Positions 51,282 to 60,590 of a stretch of 64,000 nucleotides of DNA are shown here, one piece after another. Numbering within the stretch: the stretch's first letter is position 1; each line of letters begins with the position of its first letter. The stretch spans positions 992,001-1,056,000 of the forward strand of contig NZ_AFOY02000015.1 in assembly GCF_000217955.3 (NCBI RefSeq), written 5' to 3'. The translations under genes and the position numbers were made by a program. The DNA is from Pseudomonas fluorescens HK44 (GTDB lineage: Bacteria; Pseudomonadota; Gammaproteobacteria; Pseudomonadales; Pseudomonadaceae). The notes under the pieces are model-generated. The model did not search any database. It was not told the DNA's origin and was given only the letters and a program-made list of their open reading frames with translations.

Positions 51282-52070
51282 TCAGTCAAAACGCACAGAA
51301 CAGCCGCCGATTCCGGCGATGCTCACGCGCAAGTTGTCACCGGCGATAACCGGCACCATGGCCGAGAGTGCTCCCGACAGGATCACTTCACCGGCCTTCA
51401 GACTCATGCCCAGGCGGCCGAGTGTGTTGGCCAGCCAGGCCACGGCAATCACCGGCGAACCCATGCTTGCAGCGCCGGCACCACAACCGACTACCCGACC
51501 GTTTTTTTCCAGGACCATGCCGGTGGTGTAGAGGTCAAGCTTGCGTGGATCGACCAGGCGATCACCCAGCACGATCACGCCACAGGAGGCGTTGTCGGCC
51601 ACGGTGTCTTGTATTTTTATTTTCCAGTCGCGAATCCGCGAATCGACGATTTCGAAACACGCCATGACCCCCTCGGTCGCTCGCAGTACATCGGCAACCG
51701 TTACGCCAGGGCCGGCCAGATCGTGCTTGAGGATGAAGGCGATTTCCCCTTCGGCCTTGGGCTGAATCAAGGTGCCCATTGCTACCGACGTACCCTGCTC
51801 GACCACCATGGCGTCGGTCAGTTGACCAAAATCCGGCTGGTTGACACCCAGCATGTCCATCACGGGCTGGCTGGTGACCCCGATTTTCTTTCCGATGATC
51901 CGCTCACCCCGTGCAAGGCGAAGGTCAATCAAATGCTGCTGGATGCGATACGCCTGTTCGATCGTCAAGCCTGGACAGTCTTCAGTCAGCGGCGAGATGG
52001 GCGCGGACTGATTCAGCGCGGTGAACAGTTGACGGCCCATGCGCTCGATTTCTATGTCTAATTCGTTCAC
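51282..52070 (-). CDS. 2-Keto-4-pentenoate hydratase (MhpD/BphH/HsaE-like)
   Basis: A 262-residue member of the hydratase/decarboxylase family (FAH-like fold). The acidic metal site is in KAEGEIAFILKHDL, together with EIVDSRIRDWKIKIQDTVADNAS. It hydrates 2-hydroxypenta-2,4-dienoate to 4-hydroxy-2-oxovalerate. The closely related 4-oxalocrotonate decarboxylase has the same motifs, but no tautomerase or semialdehyde dehydrogenase gene is here, and a hydrolase is, so the hydratase role fits better. It is followed by the DmpFG pair. Confidence 0.9.
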   Translation of the reverse strand: MNELDIEIERMGRQLFTALNQSAPISPLTEDCPGLTIEQAYRIQQHLIDLRLARGERIIGKKIGVTSQPVMDMLGVNQPDFGQLTDAMVVEQGTSVAMGTLIQPKAEGEIAFILKHDLAGPGVTVADVLRATEGVMACFEIVDSRIRDWKIKIQDTVADNASCGVIVLGDRLVDPRKLDLYTTGMVLEKNGRVVGCGAGAASMGSPVIAVAWLANTLGRLGMSLKAGEVILSGALSAMVPVIAGDNLRVSIAGIGGCSVRFD

Positions 52071-52100
52071 TCGATTACTCCTGCCATGTCTGGCGAAAAT

Positions 52101-52568
52101 TCATTGCTTATTCAGGACGACAGCCCGGTAGCCAGCGGCGGCGCATTCGTCGTCTTGCTCTTCACTGGCGCCGGAAACACCAATGGCCCCCACCAGACGT
52201 TCTCCAACCTTGAATGGCAGCGCTCCGCCCATCGGCACCAGGCGCGGACGCAACATCAAACAACTGCGCACGTGATCCGGGGCATTACGCAGGCGCTCGC
52301 CAACGTCTGCGGTGGACATGCCGAACGAGACCGCCGTCAGCGCCTTGTCCTGAGCAATGTCGATGGTGTGCAACGGCGCCCCGGCACCCCGACCGAAGGC
52401 CAGCAAGTGCCCCCCGCCGTCGAGTACCGCGACGCTGACCAGCCAGCCATTTTTTTCAGCGTGTTGCAGAGCCGTATCCAGCGCCCGTTGGGCGACGCAG
52501 AGACTCAACGGGTCGGCTGCTTGCAGTTCGATATTCCGACTTTCCTGATTAATACGTTCCTGGTTCAT
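52101..52568 (-). CDS. GlcG/HbpS-like protein (DUF336)
   Basis: A 155-residue single-domain protein. Family marks are ALDTALQHAEKNGWLVSVAVLD near the start and GGALPFKVGERLVGAIGVSGASEEQDDECA near the end. Homologues include HbpS, which binds haem, and GlcG of glycolate operons; many occur in aromatic-degradation operons without a settled role. Its start overlaps the transporter stop by 4 bases, so the two are co-translated. Binding of haem or of a catabolic intermediate is possible but not shown. Confidence 0.88.
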   Translation of the reverse strand: MNQERINQESRNIELQAADPLSLCVAQRALDTALQHAEKNGWLVSVAVLDGGGHLLAFGRGAGAPLHTIDIAQDKALTAVSFGMSTADVGERLRNAPDHVRSCLMLRPRLVPMGGALPFKVGERLVGAIGVSGASEEQDDECAAAGYRAVVLNKQ

Positions 52569-54985
52569 ACAGTGACTTCCTTGATGAGCGTGACGGATTC
52601 AACGGCGGGCTTGGCGGGTGACAACAGGTAGCAGGCCAGTGCAGGCACCAGAATCAGCGCGACCAACATGTTGCAAAGGAACATGAAGGTCAGCAGAACA
52701 CCCATGTCGGCCTGAAATTTGATCGGGGAGAACACCCAGGTGACCACGCCCAGAGAGAGGGTCAAACCGGTAAACACCACCACTCGCCCGGTGAATAGAA
52801 GTGCCTGGCTGTAGGCCTGAGTCAGGCTGGCACCGCGCCGTAGCCAAAACAGCGTGACGCTGAGGATGTACAACGCGTAGTCCACGCCAATGCCGACACC
52901 CAATGCCACCACCGGCAAGGTCGCGACCTTCAGGCCCATGTCTAACTTGACCATCAGCGCTTCGGCCAACAATGAGGTAAGGATCAGCGGCAGCACGGCG
53001 CAGAGGACTGCCCGCCAGGAGCGAAACGCGATGAAACACAGCAGCGTCACGACCAGATAAACGCCAAGGAGCATGTGTCCGTTGGCCGTTTTCACCACGA
53101 TATTGGTCGCGCTTTCGACGCCCGCATTCCCCGCTGCCATCACGAAGCGTGCGTGTTCATCGCTGTACTCACCGGCGAAGCGATCGGCGGTCTGCACCAC
53201 GGACGCCAGATTGTCGGCCTTGTGGTCTTTGAGAAAGGCGTAGATCGACAGCAGGTCGCAATTGCCGTTAAACAGCTCACGGGGCGAGCGCATGGCGGCC
53301 GCATTGATCATCGACTGGTTAGGTGGCAACTCGTCCCACTTAAAGTTGCCCTCGTTCATCCCCACGTTGATTTTGCGTGCCAGACCCGCAATTGAGTTAG
53401 TGGTTTCAACACCCGGTAACTGCCGCAGACGCCACTCCAGTTCCTCGACTTTGCGCAAGGTGGAGTAGTCGACGCACTGACCCGGTGGGGTTTCAACCAT
53501 GATGACGAACACATCGCTGCTCGCCTGGTAATGCTCGATAATGAATTGGTTGTCGCGGTTGTAACGCGAGTCAGCGCGTAACTCCGGAGCCCCTGGGTCA
53601 AGATCGCCGACCTTGAGGTCCTTGCCCACCCACAAAGCGCCCGCGGCAACAGCCAGCGCCAGCGCAATGGCCACAGCAGCAGGACGCGGTCGCGTAAAGC
53701 GTTCCAGCAGGCGCACCAGCAGACGTGGCCGGGCACCCTGCTCAACCGACTCCTGCTGCAGACTGCGTGCCGCGGCCCGAGGCGAAACACCGGTGAAGGA
53801 CAGCATGATCGGCAGCAAGGCCAGGTTGGTGAAAACCAGAATGCCCACGCCCAGACTTGCGATCAGTGCCAGCTCTTTGATGACGGGTACGTCGACGATT
53901 GTCAGCACAGCAAAGCCGACCACATCCGCCAGTAGTGCAGTGATACCTGCGGCGAACAAGCGACGGAACGTGTAGCGCGCAGCGATCAGTGTGTGGGTGC
54001 CACGCCCGACGTCCTGCATGATGCCGTTCATCTTCTGCGCCCCATGACTGACGCCGATGGCGTAGACCAGAAAAGGCACCAGAATTGAATAGGGATTGAG
54101 TTCGTAACCGAGCAACGGCAACAAGCCGAGTAGCCAGATGACCCCGATTAACGTGCAGACTTGAACCACCACTGTACTGCGTACACAACGGGTGAATAAA
54201 TACAGGATGAGCGAGGTAATCAGCACCGCCACGGCAAAGAACGCCAGAACCGCATAGAGCCCTTCGATCAGGTCACCCATGACTTTCGCGAAACCGATGA
54301 TGTGGATGTCTACACCCTTGGCCTGATAACGCTGACGCAGTTGCTCAAGACTGTCGGAAAGCACTTTGTAGTCCAGCGTTTGATGGGTCTTCGGATCGAC
54401 CTCAAGCAACGGCAGATAAACAATGGTCGAGCGCAAGTCCTGCGCCACCAGTTGGCCGATTTCGCCGGAGCGCTCAACGTTGACGCGCAGAGAGTCCAGT
54501 CCCTTGGCGCTGCCGTCGAAGCCGTCAGGTACCACCGGGCCACCATCGAAACCCTCTTCGGTCACGCCCTGCCAACGGGTCGCCGGTGTCCAGAGCGAAC
54601 GCATGAACGCGCGGTCCACGCCTGCCACCAGGTACAGGTCATCGTTGATCTGACGCAACGTTTCCATGTACCCGGCACTGAAGATATCGCCTTCACCGCG
54701 TAGCGCCACGGATACGCGCACAGCATTGCCTGCGCCCTTTAGATCATTCGCGTGCTTGAGGTAATTGAGCGTAAACGGGTGATGCTCGGGAATGGTCTTG
54801 AGGAAACTGGCGTTGAGCCGTACCTGGCTGGCGGCAATGCTCAACAGCAGGGTCAGCAGCAGACAACATCCAATCACCCAAAATCGATGATTGAACAACA
54901 ACCGCTCCAGGCGATTGCCAGAGTACTTGTCGAAGTCCGCCAGGGAGGCGATGGTGGTGAAGCCATCGGAAGAGCTGATAGCCAT
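52565..54985 (-). CDS. MMPL/RND-family transporter
   Basis: An 806-residue inner-membrane protein with the two-fold RND layout: TM1 at about 35-53, a large periplasmic loop to about 235, five clustered spans (235-400), TM7 at about 440, a second loop, and five last spans. The RND signature GVGIGVDYALYILSV is in the second half. Transporters of this branch (MMPL, hopanoid-RND) move lipids and other hydrophobic molecules. It is set beside YCF48, DUF1329 and DUF1302 genes, a set I regard as one envelope system. Direction of transport and cargo are unknown; the catabolic operon suggests the growth substrate or a hydrophobic intermediate. Confidence 0.9.
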   Translation of the reverse strand: MAISSSDGFTTIASLADFDKYSGNRLERLLFNHRFWVIGCCLLLTLLLSIAASQVRLNASFLKTIPEHHPFTLNYLKHANDLKGAGNAVRVSVALRGEGDIFSAGYMETLRQINDDLYLVAGVDRAFMRSLWTPATRWQGVTEEGFDGGPVVPDGFDGSAKGLDSLRVNVERSGEIGQLVAQDLRSTIVYLPLLEVDPKTHQTLDYKVLSDSLEQLRQRYQAKGVDIHIIGFAKVMGDLIEGLYAVLAFFAVAVLITSLILYLFTRCVRSTVVVQVCTLIGVIWLLGLLPLLGYELNPYSILVPFLVYAIGVSHGAQKMNGIMQDVGRGTHTLIAARYTFRRLFAAGITALLADVVGFAVLTIVDVPVIKELALIASLGVGILVFTNLALLPIMLSFTGVSPRAAARSLQQESVEQGARPRLLVRLLERFTRPRPAAVAIALALAVAAGALWVGKDLKVGDLDPGAPELRADSRYNRDNQFIIEHYQASSDVFVIMVETPPGQCVDYSTLRKVEELEWRLRQLPGVETTNSIAGLARKINVGMNEGNFKWDELPPNQSMINAAAMRSPRELFNGNCDLLSIYAFLKDHKADNLASVVQTADRFAGEYSDEHARFVMAAGNAGVESATNIVVKTANGHMLLGVYLVVTLLCFIAFRSWRAVLCAVLPLILTSLLAEALMVKLDMGLKVATLPVVALGVGIGVDYALYILSVTLFWLRRGASLTQAYSQALLFTGRVVVFTGLTLSLGVVTWVFSPIKFQADMGVLLTFMFLCNMLVALILVPALACYLLSPAKPAVESVTLIKEVTV

Positions 54986-55012
54986 AGTCAGTAACCTTCT
55001 CTATATGCGGGC

Positions 55013-56083
55013 TCAGCGCAAAGCGCCTGGCGAAAATCGAGTGATGCCCTGAGTGCCGACCGCAAGGCTTCCACCATCACGGGTGGCCAGCAGGGCGACC
55101 AGGGGGAAGCGTTGCTCAGGGCTGACCTGTCTGAACGATCGACCATCGTCGCGACTCAGCCAGCCGGCGCCAGACTCATCCGCCAGCAATACGCTGCCAT
55201 CGGACAACAGGGTCGCGCCGGTGAGGCTTTTGCTGGTCGCCAGCGTCACCGCGTGCCAACTCGATCCACGGTCATCCGACCGGAACAGGTGCCCCCGCAG
55301 ACCCAACGCCAGCAAGGCATTGGATGGGGTGGCAAGCAGGCCAAAGAAGCTGCCGTCGTAAGGCTCATCAAGCCGGGTGAAATGTTGTAAGTCGGTGTCG
55401 ATACGCATCAGTGCGCCCAGCTCGCCCGCCAGATAAACCTGGCCGCCAAGCAGTTGAACGGCATTGATATGGTGCGAATCGCTACCAGCAAGTACCGAAA
55501 GCGCCGGCGTCCAATGCTCGCCATCGCCGGTAGCGAACGCCAATCCATAGGCGCCAACCGCCAGAGCGCGACCTGCCCCCATGCATTGCACAGCGAGGAA
55601 TGGTTTGTCGGCCCCCTCTTCGACCAGGCGGCGAGCGTCATCCCCGTGTTCGGGATCGTCGTGGTATTGCTGCAATATCGCTTGGGCGGCGCGAAAACCA
55701 TCCAGCTGTCGCACCCAGTTCTGACCACCGTCCACGGTCTTCAGAATCACTCCGCGATGCCCGACCGCCCAACCGACAGCCTTGTCGTTGAAGCACAGGC
55801 TGGTCAGGCTGACCGATACGGGTACGTTGGCCTGATTCCAGTGTTGACCCTGGTCGTCGGAATACAGAATGGTTCCACGCACACCAGCCACCACCAGTCG
55901 CTCGCCAGCCGAGGCGGCGGTGTTCAGTGCCACACGTGACGTTTGTACAGAGATCAGTGCTTTCTGTTCCAGCGTGTCCACTACATCCCTGGACGTCGCA
56001 GTGTGGGCAAAACTCATCTGCCCGATCCAGCCGACCAGACACAGGGAGAGCACGCACGCAGCCGCATGATTTTTATTATTCAA
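55013..56083 (-). CDS. YCF48/BNR-repeat beta-propeller, exported
   Basis: A 356-residue protein with a signal peptide (AAACVLSLCLVGWIGQMSFA) and repeated BNR-type turns: LYSDDQGQHWNQ, LKTVDGGQNWVR, FRSDDRGSSWHA and WLSRDDGRSF. This gives a YCF48-type seven-bladed propeller in the periplasm. YCF48 of chloroplasts assists photosystem II assembly; bacterial relatives are linked with MMPL transporters and probably serve as a partner. It is encoded 27 bases upstream of the transporter gene. Confidence 0.88.
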   Translation of the reverse strand: MNNKNHAAACVLSLCLVGWIGQMSFAHTATSRDVVDTLEQKALISVQTSRVALNTAASAGERLVVAGVRGTILYSDDQGQHWNQANVPVSVSLTSLCFNDKAVGWAVGHRGVILKTVDGGQNWVRQLDGFRAAQAILQQYHDDPEHGDDARRLVEEGADKPFLAVQCMGAGRALAVGAYGLAFATGDGEHWTPALSVLAGSDSHHINAVQLLGGQVYLAGELGALMRIDTDLQHFTRLDEPYDGSFFGLLATPSNALLALGLRGHLFRSDDRGSSWHAVTLATSKSLTGATLLSDGSVLLADESGAGWLSRDDGRSFRQVSPEQRFPLVALLATRDGGSLAVGTQGITRFSPGALR

Positions 56084-56103
56084 GGCAAACCTCCGGTAAA
56101 GCA

Positions 56104-56136
56104 GACAGGCTCTTTTCCTGAAAAAGAGAGCCTGTC
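56104..56136 (-). promoter_or_regulatory. Intra-operon hairpin between DUF1329 and YCF48 genes
   Basis: Arms GACAGGCTCT (56104-56113) and AGAGCCTGTC (56127-56136) match perfectly and are extended by A/T pairs. No T run follows on the coding strand, so full termination is unlikely; mRNA stabilisation or partial attenuation is more probable. Confidence 0.55.
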
Positions 56137-56144
56137 CAATCAGA

Positions 56145-57515
56145 TCAACGTGCGCTCATTTTCGTCAGCGACTCTGGGGAAAAGTACGTTTCGCGACGAC
56201 GCTCGACGATTGAGAATTGATCGTTACCGGAGTCGCCCATGGCGCAGTTGTACATCCAGGCCTTGGTACGATGATCGTGGAAGAAACCGGTACAGAAGTT
56301 CACAGTGGCCGGAATATCCGGGGCAGCAAACGGGGTGCTCAACGAGGTGCGCCACAAAGTGCCTTCGGCATCCCAACCATCAATGATCGCGTTACCCCAG
56401 TTGTCTTCGTCGTAGTAGTACATTCGCTTGGGCACCGCATGACGCTTGCCAGGTTTGAGCGTTGCTTCGACTTCCCAGACACGGTGTAGCTCCCAGCGCA
56501 TGAATTCCGGTTTGACGTGCCGCTGACCCATGACCTCCTCATCACCGTGCACCAACAACTCGTTGCTGTTGTAAGGAATGATCATTTCCTTCTTGCCAAG
56601 CAGCTTCCAGTCGTAGCGTTCCGGAGAACCTGTTCCGCCGTAGTTCTCATCAACGAAGTTAACGCCCGAAGCGACCATATTGGGCGTATCGAAGTTGATG
56701 CTCGGCGCGCGACGTACACGGCGCTGTCCAGCCAGGTATTGCCAGAGCGTACGACCCTTCACGTAGTCGGTGACGTTGTGCACCATCAGCGCCTCACCCG
56801 CGCGAAATGCCGGGGCATAGGTCAATTGGATAGCGAGCATGTAGTTCGGATCCGTCGCCGTCTCGGCCGACCCTTCTTTGTAGTAATAGGGGTACTGCGC
56901 CTCATCTTCCGCTGCGGTAGCCAGCACTCGCTGCCCATCGGCAGTCGTCGTCCAGACCTTGTATTTGGCGTGGGTAGATTCGCCCCGCCACAGGGTTTGG
57001 TGGTTCCACTGCACTTCCATGCCAGTCTTGGGTATCGGAAACGGCACACCGCCATACGCCCCTTTTACGATCAGGCCGTCGCCTTCCAGCGTCGCATGCG
57101 TGGCGTTCTTGAGGGTGTTGTCATAGACCCACTGCGGCGCCGCCGCCGTGCGGCGTGTCGGGTACACGTCAATGCGGAAAGTCTTGGGATTGTCCTTGAG
57201 CATCTGCTTGACGCCATCGGCCAGCTTATCGGCGTACTTATCCATGTTGGCGGCCGTAATGCTGTACAGCGGCTTGTCATCCTTGAACGGATCGAAGGCA
57301 CGGTGGCCCTGCTGATAGCCGGCAGGTATCTGGGTATAGCCACCTTTCCAGGCCGGGATACTGCCGTCGGCATTGCCGGCACGTTCCGCGCCCATCGGCG
57401 TCAGGGTGCTCTTCAGGGCCTGTGCATCAGCCGAACTGACCTGCGCGTGTGCGGTGCAAACCGACAGCGAAAGGGACACGCAAGCCAGCAACCGGGTCAT
57501 CTTATTGTTATGCAT
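56145..57515 (-). CDS. DUF1329 periplasmic protein (LolB-like fold)
   Basis: A 456-residue protein with a signal peptide (LLACVSLSLSVCTAHA). It belongs to DUF1329 (pieces VSSADAQALKSTLTPMGAER, GAYGGVPFPIPKTGMEVQWN, HRVWEVEATLKPGKRHAVPKR, RMYYYDEDNW), whose predicted fold resembles the lipoprotein carriers LolA/LolB. It is probably a soluble periplasmic shuttle for a hydrophobic ligand. It is encoded 9 bases after the DUF1302 gene, its regular companion. Confidence 0.9.
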   Translation of the reverse strand: MHNNKMTRLLACVSLSLSVCTAHAQVSSADAQALKSTLTPMGAERAGNADGSIPAWKGGYTQIPAGYQQGHRAFDPFKDDKPLYSITAANMDKYADKLADGVKQMLKDNPKTFRIDVYPTRRTAAAPQWVYDNTLKNATHATLEGDGLIVKGAYGGVPFPIPKTGMEVQWNHQTLWRGESTHAKYKVWTTTADGQRVLATAAEDEAQYPYYYKEGSAETATDPNYMLAIQLTYAPAFRAGEALMVHNVTDYVKGRTLWQYLAGQRRVRRAPSINFDTPNMVASGVNFVDENYGGTGSPERYDWKLLGKKEMIIPYNSNELLVHGDEEVMGQRHVKPEFMRWELHRVWEVEATLKPGKRHAVPKRMYYYDEDNWGNAIIDGWDAEGTLWRTSLSTPFAAPDIPATVNFCTGFFHDHRTKAWMYNCAMGDSGNDQFSIVERRRETYFSPESLTKMSAR

Positions 57516-57524
57516 GGCTAATCC

Positions 57525-59219
57525 TCAAAAGGTGTAGGAAGCGCTGAAGGAAACGAAATCCCGGTCAGCGTATGTCTGCTTGAAAGTCTTGATTCCCGAG
57601 GTGTCGACGAACGGACCCGATGACCCGTAGTAACCGGTGTAAGCCAGGGTGAACGTGACCTGTTTGAGGTACTCGGCGGACAGCCCGATGTTGTAGTCGC
57701 CAGCCTTCTGCGGGCTGAAGCCACCGACGGCCGAAGAGCGCCCGTCGATGCCATAGCTGAAGCCCATTGGCACGGACAGGTCGATGCCATTCATGACCTG
57801 GTAGTAAGTGGGGATGAACGCAACGCGCAGAGCCGTCGCATCACGGGTGGTATTGGGGTCGAGGTTGTCACGGTTTTTCTGGATGCTGAGAGTGCGGTTC
57901 CAGGCCAGCTCGGCAAGCAAACTGGAACTGTCCCACAAGCTATTGCCAGGCATGACGTAGACGGTGTTGATCTGCGCGTGTGCCGTTCTGCCCACCGCAT
58001 ATAGTGGATTGTGATTGTTGTCCGCATTGCCGATCAGATCAGTGACCGTAAGGCTGACCAGTGGCGCGTTCTCCCGGATTGACGCCTCGAATGCCACGTT
58101 GGCATCGCCAATGCCACGGTTTGCACTGAAGCCATACGCTCTGATGTCCTCCGGGAACACCAGCATGTAATCACCGATCTTGTCCGCCGGGGACGTTGGC
58201 GTAATACCGGCACCAGGACGCACCTGAGTCTGAAAGTCCTTGGCGTGGTAGTTGATCGCATAGAGGCCAAAGTCGGTGTCCAGGTCTTCCGAGCGATAGC
58301 GCAGTTGAAGGCCCCACTGCCCCGAGTTGCGAGCCTCAATATCCTTGGCGCGATAGAAAGACGCCACTGGACCGATACCAGGTGCCAAGGCGGTGATAAT
58401 CCGCTCACCGCCCTCGTCCACCAAGTCAGCCGGGCTGAAGTAACTGCCTGCGCCTGGAATACGTGTGGCTTCCCATTCGAACTGATAATAACCACCGACC
58501 GAGACCGTCGGCGTCAGTTGCAGTTGGGTGGAGAATTGTTTAACGGGAAGTCCCAACTCTTTGTACTGCGAGTTGGGCACGGTCAGCGCCCGGACGGCAT
58601 CAATGGGTTGCTGTCCGACCGCAATACCGTTGTTGCCATAGAACAGACTTTCGCCATACACCAAGGAATGTTGACCCAGACGCGCCACGCCCCACATGTC
58701 CTCGCCAAGATCGAAGTTGCCGTAGACGAAGGCGTCACGGAACTCTGCCTGACGACCGTGCAGATCACGGGTGTCCTTGGTGAATTGGTTACTGGCGACG
58801 CTGAAGGAGTTGGCGGTATCAGGCGAGTTGTTGTCATTCCTCTTGTTGTAGACATCGTCATACCAAGCCGCACCGCTGACACGAAAGCCGACTTTTTTGT
58901 ACGACATATCAAACTCGGAAAACAGATCGAGGCGATTGGAAATCAAACCACGATCAAAGTTACGGTCCCCATCGTCCAGATTAGGATTGGACAACAACTT
59001 CGAATCCTGACCCTTGACCCTCCAACCCGCTGAATATTTAACGTTAGTATCAAGCCGCGCTTTAACATCCGGATTACCCGAATCAAACTCAAACGCCTGA
59101 GCAGGCAGTACCGAACAACCCACTATTGCAGTGGCAATAGTGGCAAGTCGAAAACTTTTATCAAACGCACGAGTTGAGAGAGCAGCCCGATCTTTATGTC
59201 TGGACATAAATAACCTCAA
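57525..59219 (-). CDS. DUF1302 outer-membrane protein (predicted beta-barrel)
   Basis: A 564-residue protein. After an exported N-terminus (signal end near VLPAQAFEFDSG) come long alternating strands and a C-terminal VSFSASYTF, ending in phenylalanine as outer-membrane barrels do. DUF1302 signatures include ARLDTNVKYSAGWRVKGQDS, DDGDRNFDRGLISNRLDLFSE and WGVARLGQHSLVYGESLFYG. With DUF1329, YCF48 and MMPL it would give an envelope-spanning path. GAGG lies 7 bases before ATG 59219. Confidence 0.9.
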   Translation of the reverse strand: MRLFMSRHKDRAALSTRAFDKSFRLATIATAIVGCSVLPAQAFEFDSGNPDVKARLDTNVKYSAGWRVKGQDSKLLSNPNLDDGDRNFDRGLISNRLDLFSEFDMSYKKVGFRVSGAAWYDDVYNKRNDNNSPDTANSFSVASNQFTKDTRDLHGRQAEFRDAFVYGNFDLGEDMWGVARLGQHSLVYGESLFYGNNGIAVGQQPIDAVRALTVPNSQYKELGLPVKQFSTQLQLTPTVSVGGYYQFEWEATRIPGAGSYFSPADLVDEGGERIITALAPGIGPVASFYRAKDIEARNSGQWGLQLRYRSEDLDTDFGLYAINYHAKDFQTQVRPGAGITPTSPADKIGDYMLVFPEDIRAYGFSANRGIGDANVAFEASIRENAPLVSLTVTDLIGNADNNHNPLYAVGRTAHAQINTVYVMPGNSLWDSSSLLAELAWNRTLSIQKNRDNLDPNTTRDATALRVAFIPTYYQVMNGIDLSVPMGFSYGIDGRSSAVGGFSPQKAGDYNIGLSAEYLKQVTFTLAYTGYYGSSGPFVDTSGIKTFKQTYADRDFVSFSASYTF

Positions 59220-59251
59220 GGAACGGTAAACCGTCTTTTATTTTTATATGG

Positions 59252-59280
59252 CCGCTGCCGAGCAGAGGTATCGGCAGCGG
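59252..59280 (-). promoter_or_regulatory. Intergenic hairpin between hydroxylase and DUF1302 genes
   Basis: A 10-base perfect stem (CCGCTGCCGA / TCGGCAGCGG) with a 9-base loop lies in the 94-base gap. No T run follows on the coding strand, so it may set relative expression of the ring-cleavage and envelope genes through mRNA processing rather than end the transcript. Confidence 0.5.
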
Positions 59281-59313
59281 AGGTCAAGCGGGAGCAAATA
59301 TCCCCAGGGGCGA

Positions 59314-60534
59314 TCAATCGTTGATCGAGACCGGCTCCAGACCGAACACCATCGGCGGCAGTTGTTGGCCCAGTAGGTAGGCACCGAGCATTCCAGCCGT
59401 GTCATCGGCGTTTTGAGTGATGTGGTTGGACGCTGCGATGACGTCACGCAAGATTCGCTGCAGCGGGTTGTTCAAATAAATGCCACGTGCCGATGTGGCC
59501 TTGAACAGCAGCATCACCGCCTCTTCGCAATCTCGGCCAACGCGAGCGATATCCAGCATGTAGTGAACGCGGTCGAACGTCGGTACGAGCTGACGCCGTT
59601 CAACTACCGCAGTGCTTTCAGCCATCATTTGCAACAGCCGAGCCCGGGCCGATCGCACGCGGACGACAGCATTGCCAAGACGATCCTTGACGTAGGGACT
59701 AAGTGCGGCCTCGCCACCGTCGGTGGTGTTAGTACGCACCTGCATCTGCCGGACGTACTCGTCGATAGCCCCTTGCCCCATACCGACGATCATTGCCGAA
59801 ACAGCGCCGAAAAAGATTTGGCTGAACGGATAGAGATAGTGGGCCGGACGATCGCTGTACTCGTACTGGATCAAACTGTGAGCCCGGTGATGGGGAACAA
59901 AGGCTTCCTTGATCACCAAGCTTTTGCTACCGGTTCCGGCCAGGCCGAACGTGAACCAGTCATCTTCGATTTCCCATGCAGAACTGGGTACCAGCATCGA
60001 AAGACGGTCAATGACCCGACCACTGGCATCACGCCGCAGACCACCCAGGAAGGCCCACTTGCCATGGTCGCAACCGCTGGAGGTTTTCCACGTCCCGCTG
60101 ATGTTGTAGCCGCCATCGACTTCTTCGACCTTGCCGAAAGGCGGGTAAGACGAGGCGGTAATGACCGTATTATCTTCGCCCCAGACATCCTGACAGGCCT
60201 GGTCATTCAACGAGCCGTATTCCCATTGGTGAATACCAAGGATCATCATGTTCCAGGCGCTGCTGCCGCAGCCACGGCCAAGCTCCATCAGTACTTTGTA
60301 GAACACCGCCGGGTTCATCCCCCAGCCACCATATTGTATGGGCTGTAGAATCTTGAAAAATCCGGCTTCAACGAAAGCATCGATGGTTTGCGCGGAAACC
60401 ATTCGGTTCTTTTCCACCGAGTCCGCCTTCTCCCACAGCATGGGAATAAGGGCGCGCGCGCGCTGCAACAAGTCTTCTTCGCTCGGCACCTCGTGAGTGC
60501 TCAAGGTTTCGGTCTGCTTGACGAAATTATTCAT
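59314..60534 (-). CDS. Flavin-dependent phenol hydroxylase, oxygenase component (HsaA/HpaH-like, acyl-CoA-dehydrogenase fold)
   Basis: A 406-residue two-component monooxygenase. It has the acyl-CoA dehydrogenase fold (IQYGGWGMNPAVFYKVLMEL, WAFLGGLRRDASGRV, DDWFTFGLAGTGSKSLVI) but lacks the catalytic base region of true dehydrogenases. The group includes HsaA and the C2 component of p-hydroxyphenylacetate hydroxylase, which ortho-hydroxylate phenols using reduced flavin from a partner. The reductase gene lies 56 bases upstream, and the extradiol dioxygenase gene precedes that. Together they convert a phenol to a catechol and open the ring. Substrate not determined. Confidence 0.88.
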   Translation of the reverse strand: MNNFVKQTETLSTHEVPSEEDLLQRARALIPMLWEKADSVEKNRMVSAQTIDAFVEAGFFKILQPIQYGGWGMNPAVFYKVLMELGRGCGSSAWNMMILGIHQWEYGSLNDQACQDVWGEDNTVITASSYPPFGKVEEVDGGYNISGTWKTSSGCDHGKWAFLGGLRRDASGRVIDRLSMLVPSSAWEIEDDWFTFGLAGTGSKSLVIKEAFVPHHRAHSLIQYEYSDRPAHYLYPFSQIFFGAVSAMIVGMGQGAIDEYVRQMQVRTNTTDGGEAALSPYVKDRLGNAVVRVRSARARLLQMMAESTAVVERRQLVPTFDRVHYMLDIARVGRDCEEAVMLLFKATSARGIYLNNPLQRILRDVIAASNHITQNADDTAGMLGAYLLGQQLPPMVFGLEPVSIND

Positions 60535-60590
60535 GGGCCTGTCTTCTCTGGTTTCTTGTTATACCGGCGTAGTGAATGCCCCTGCGGGCC

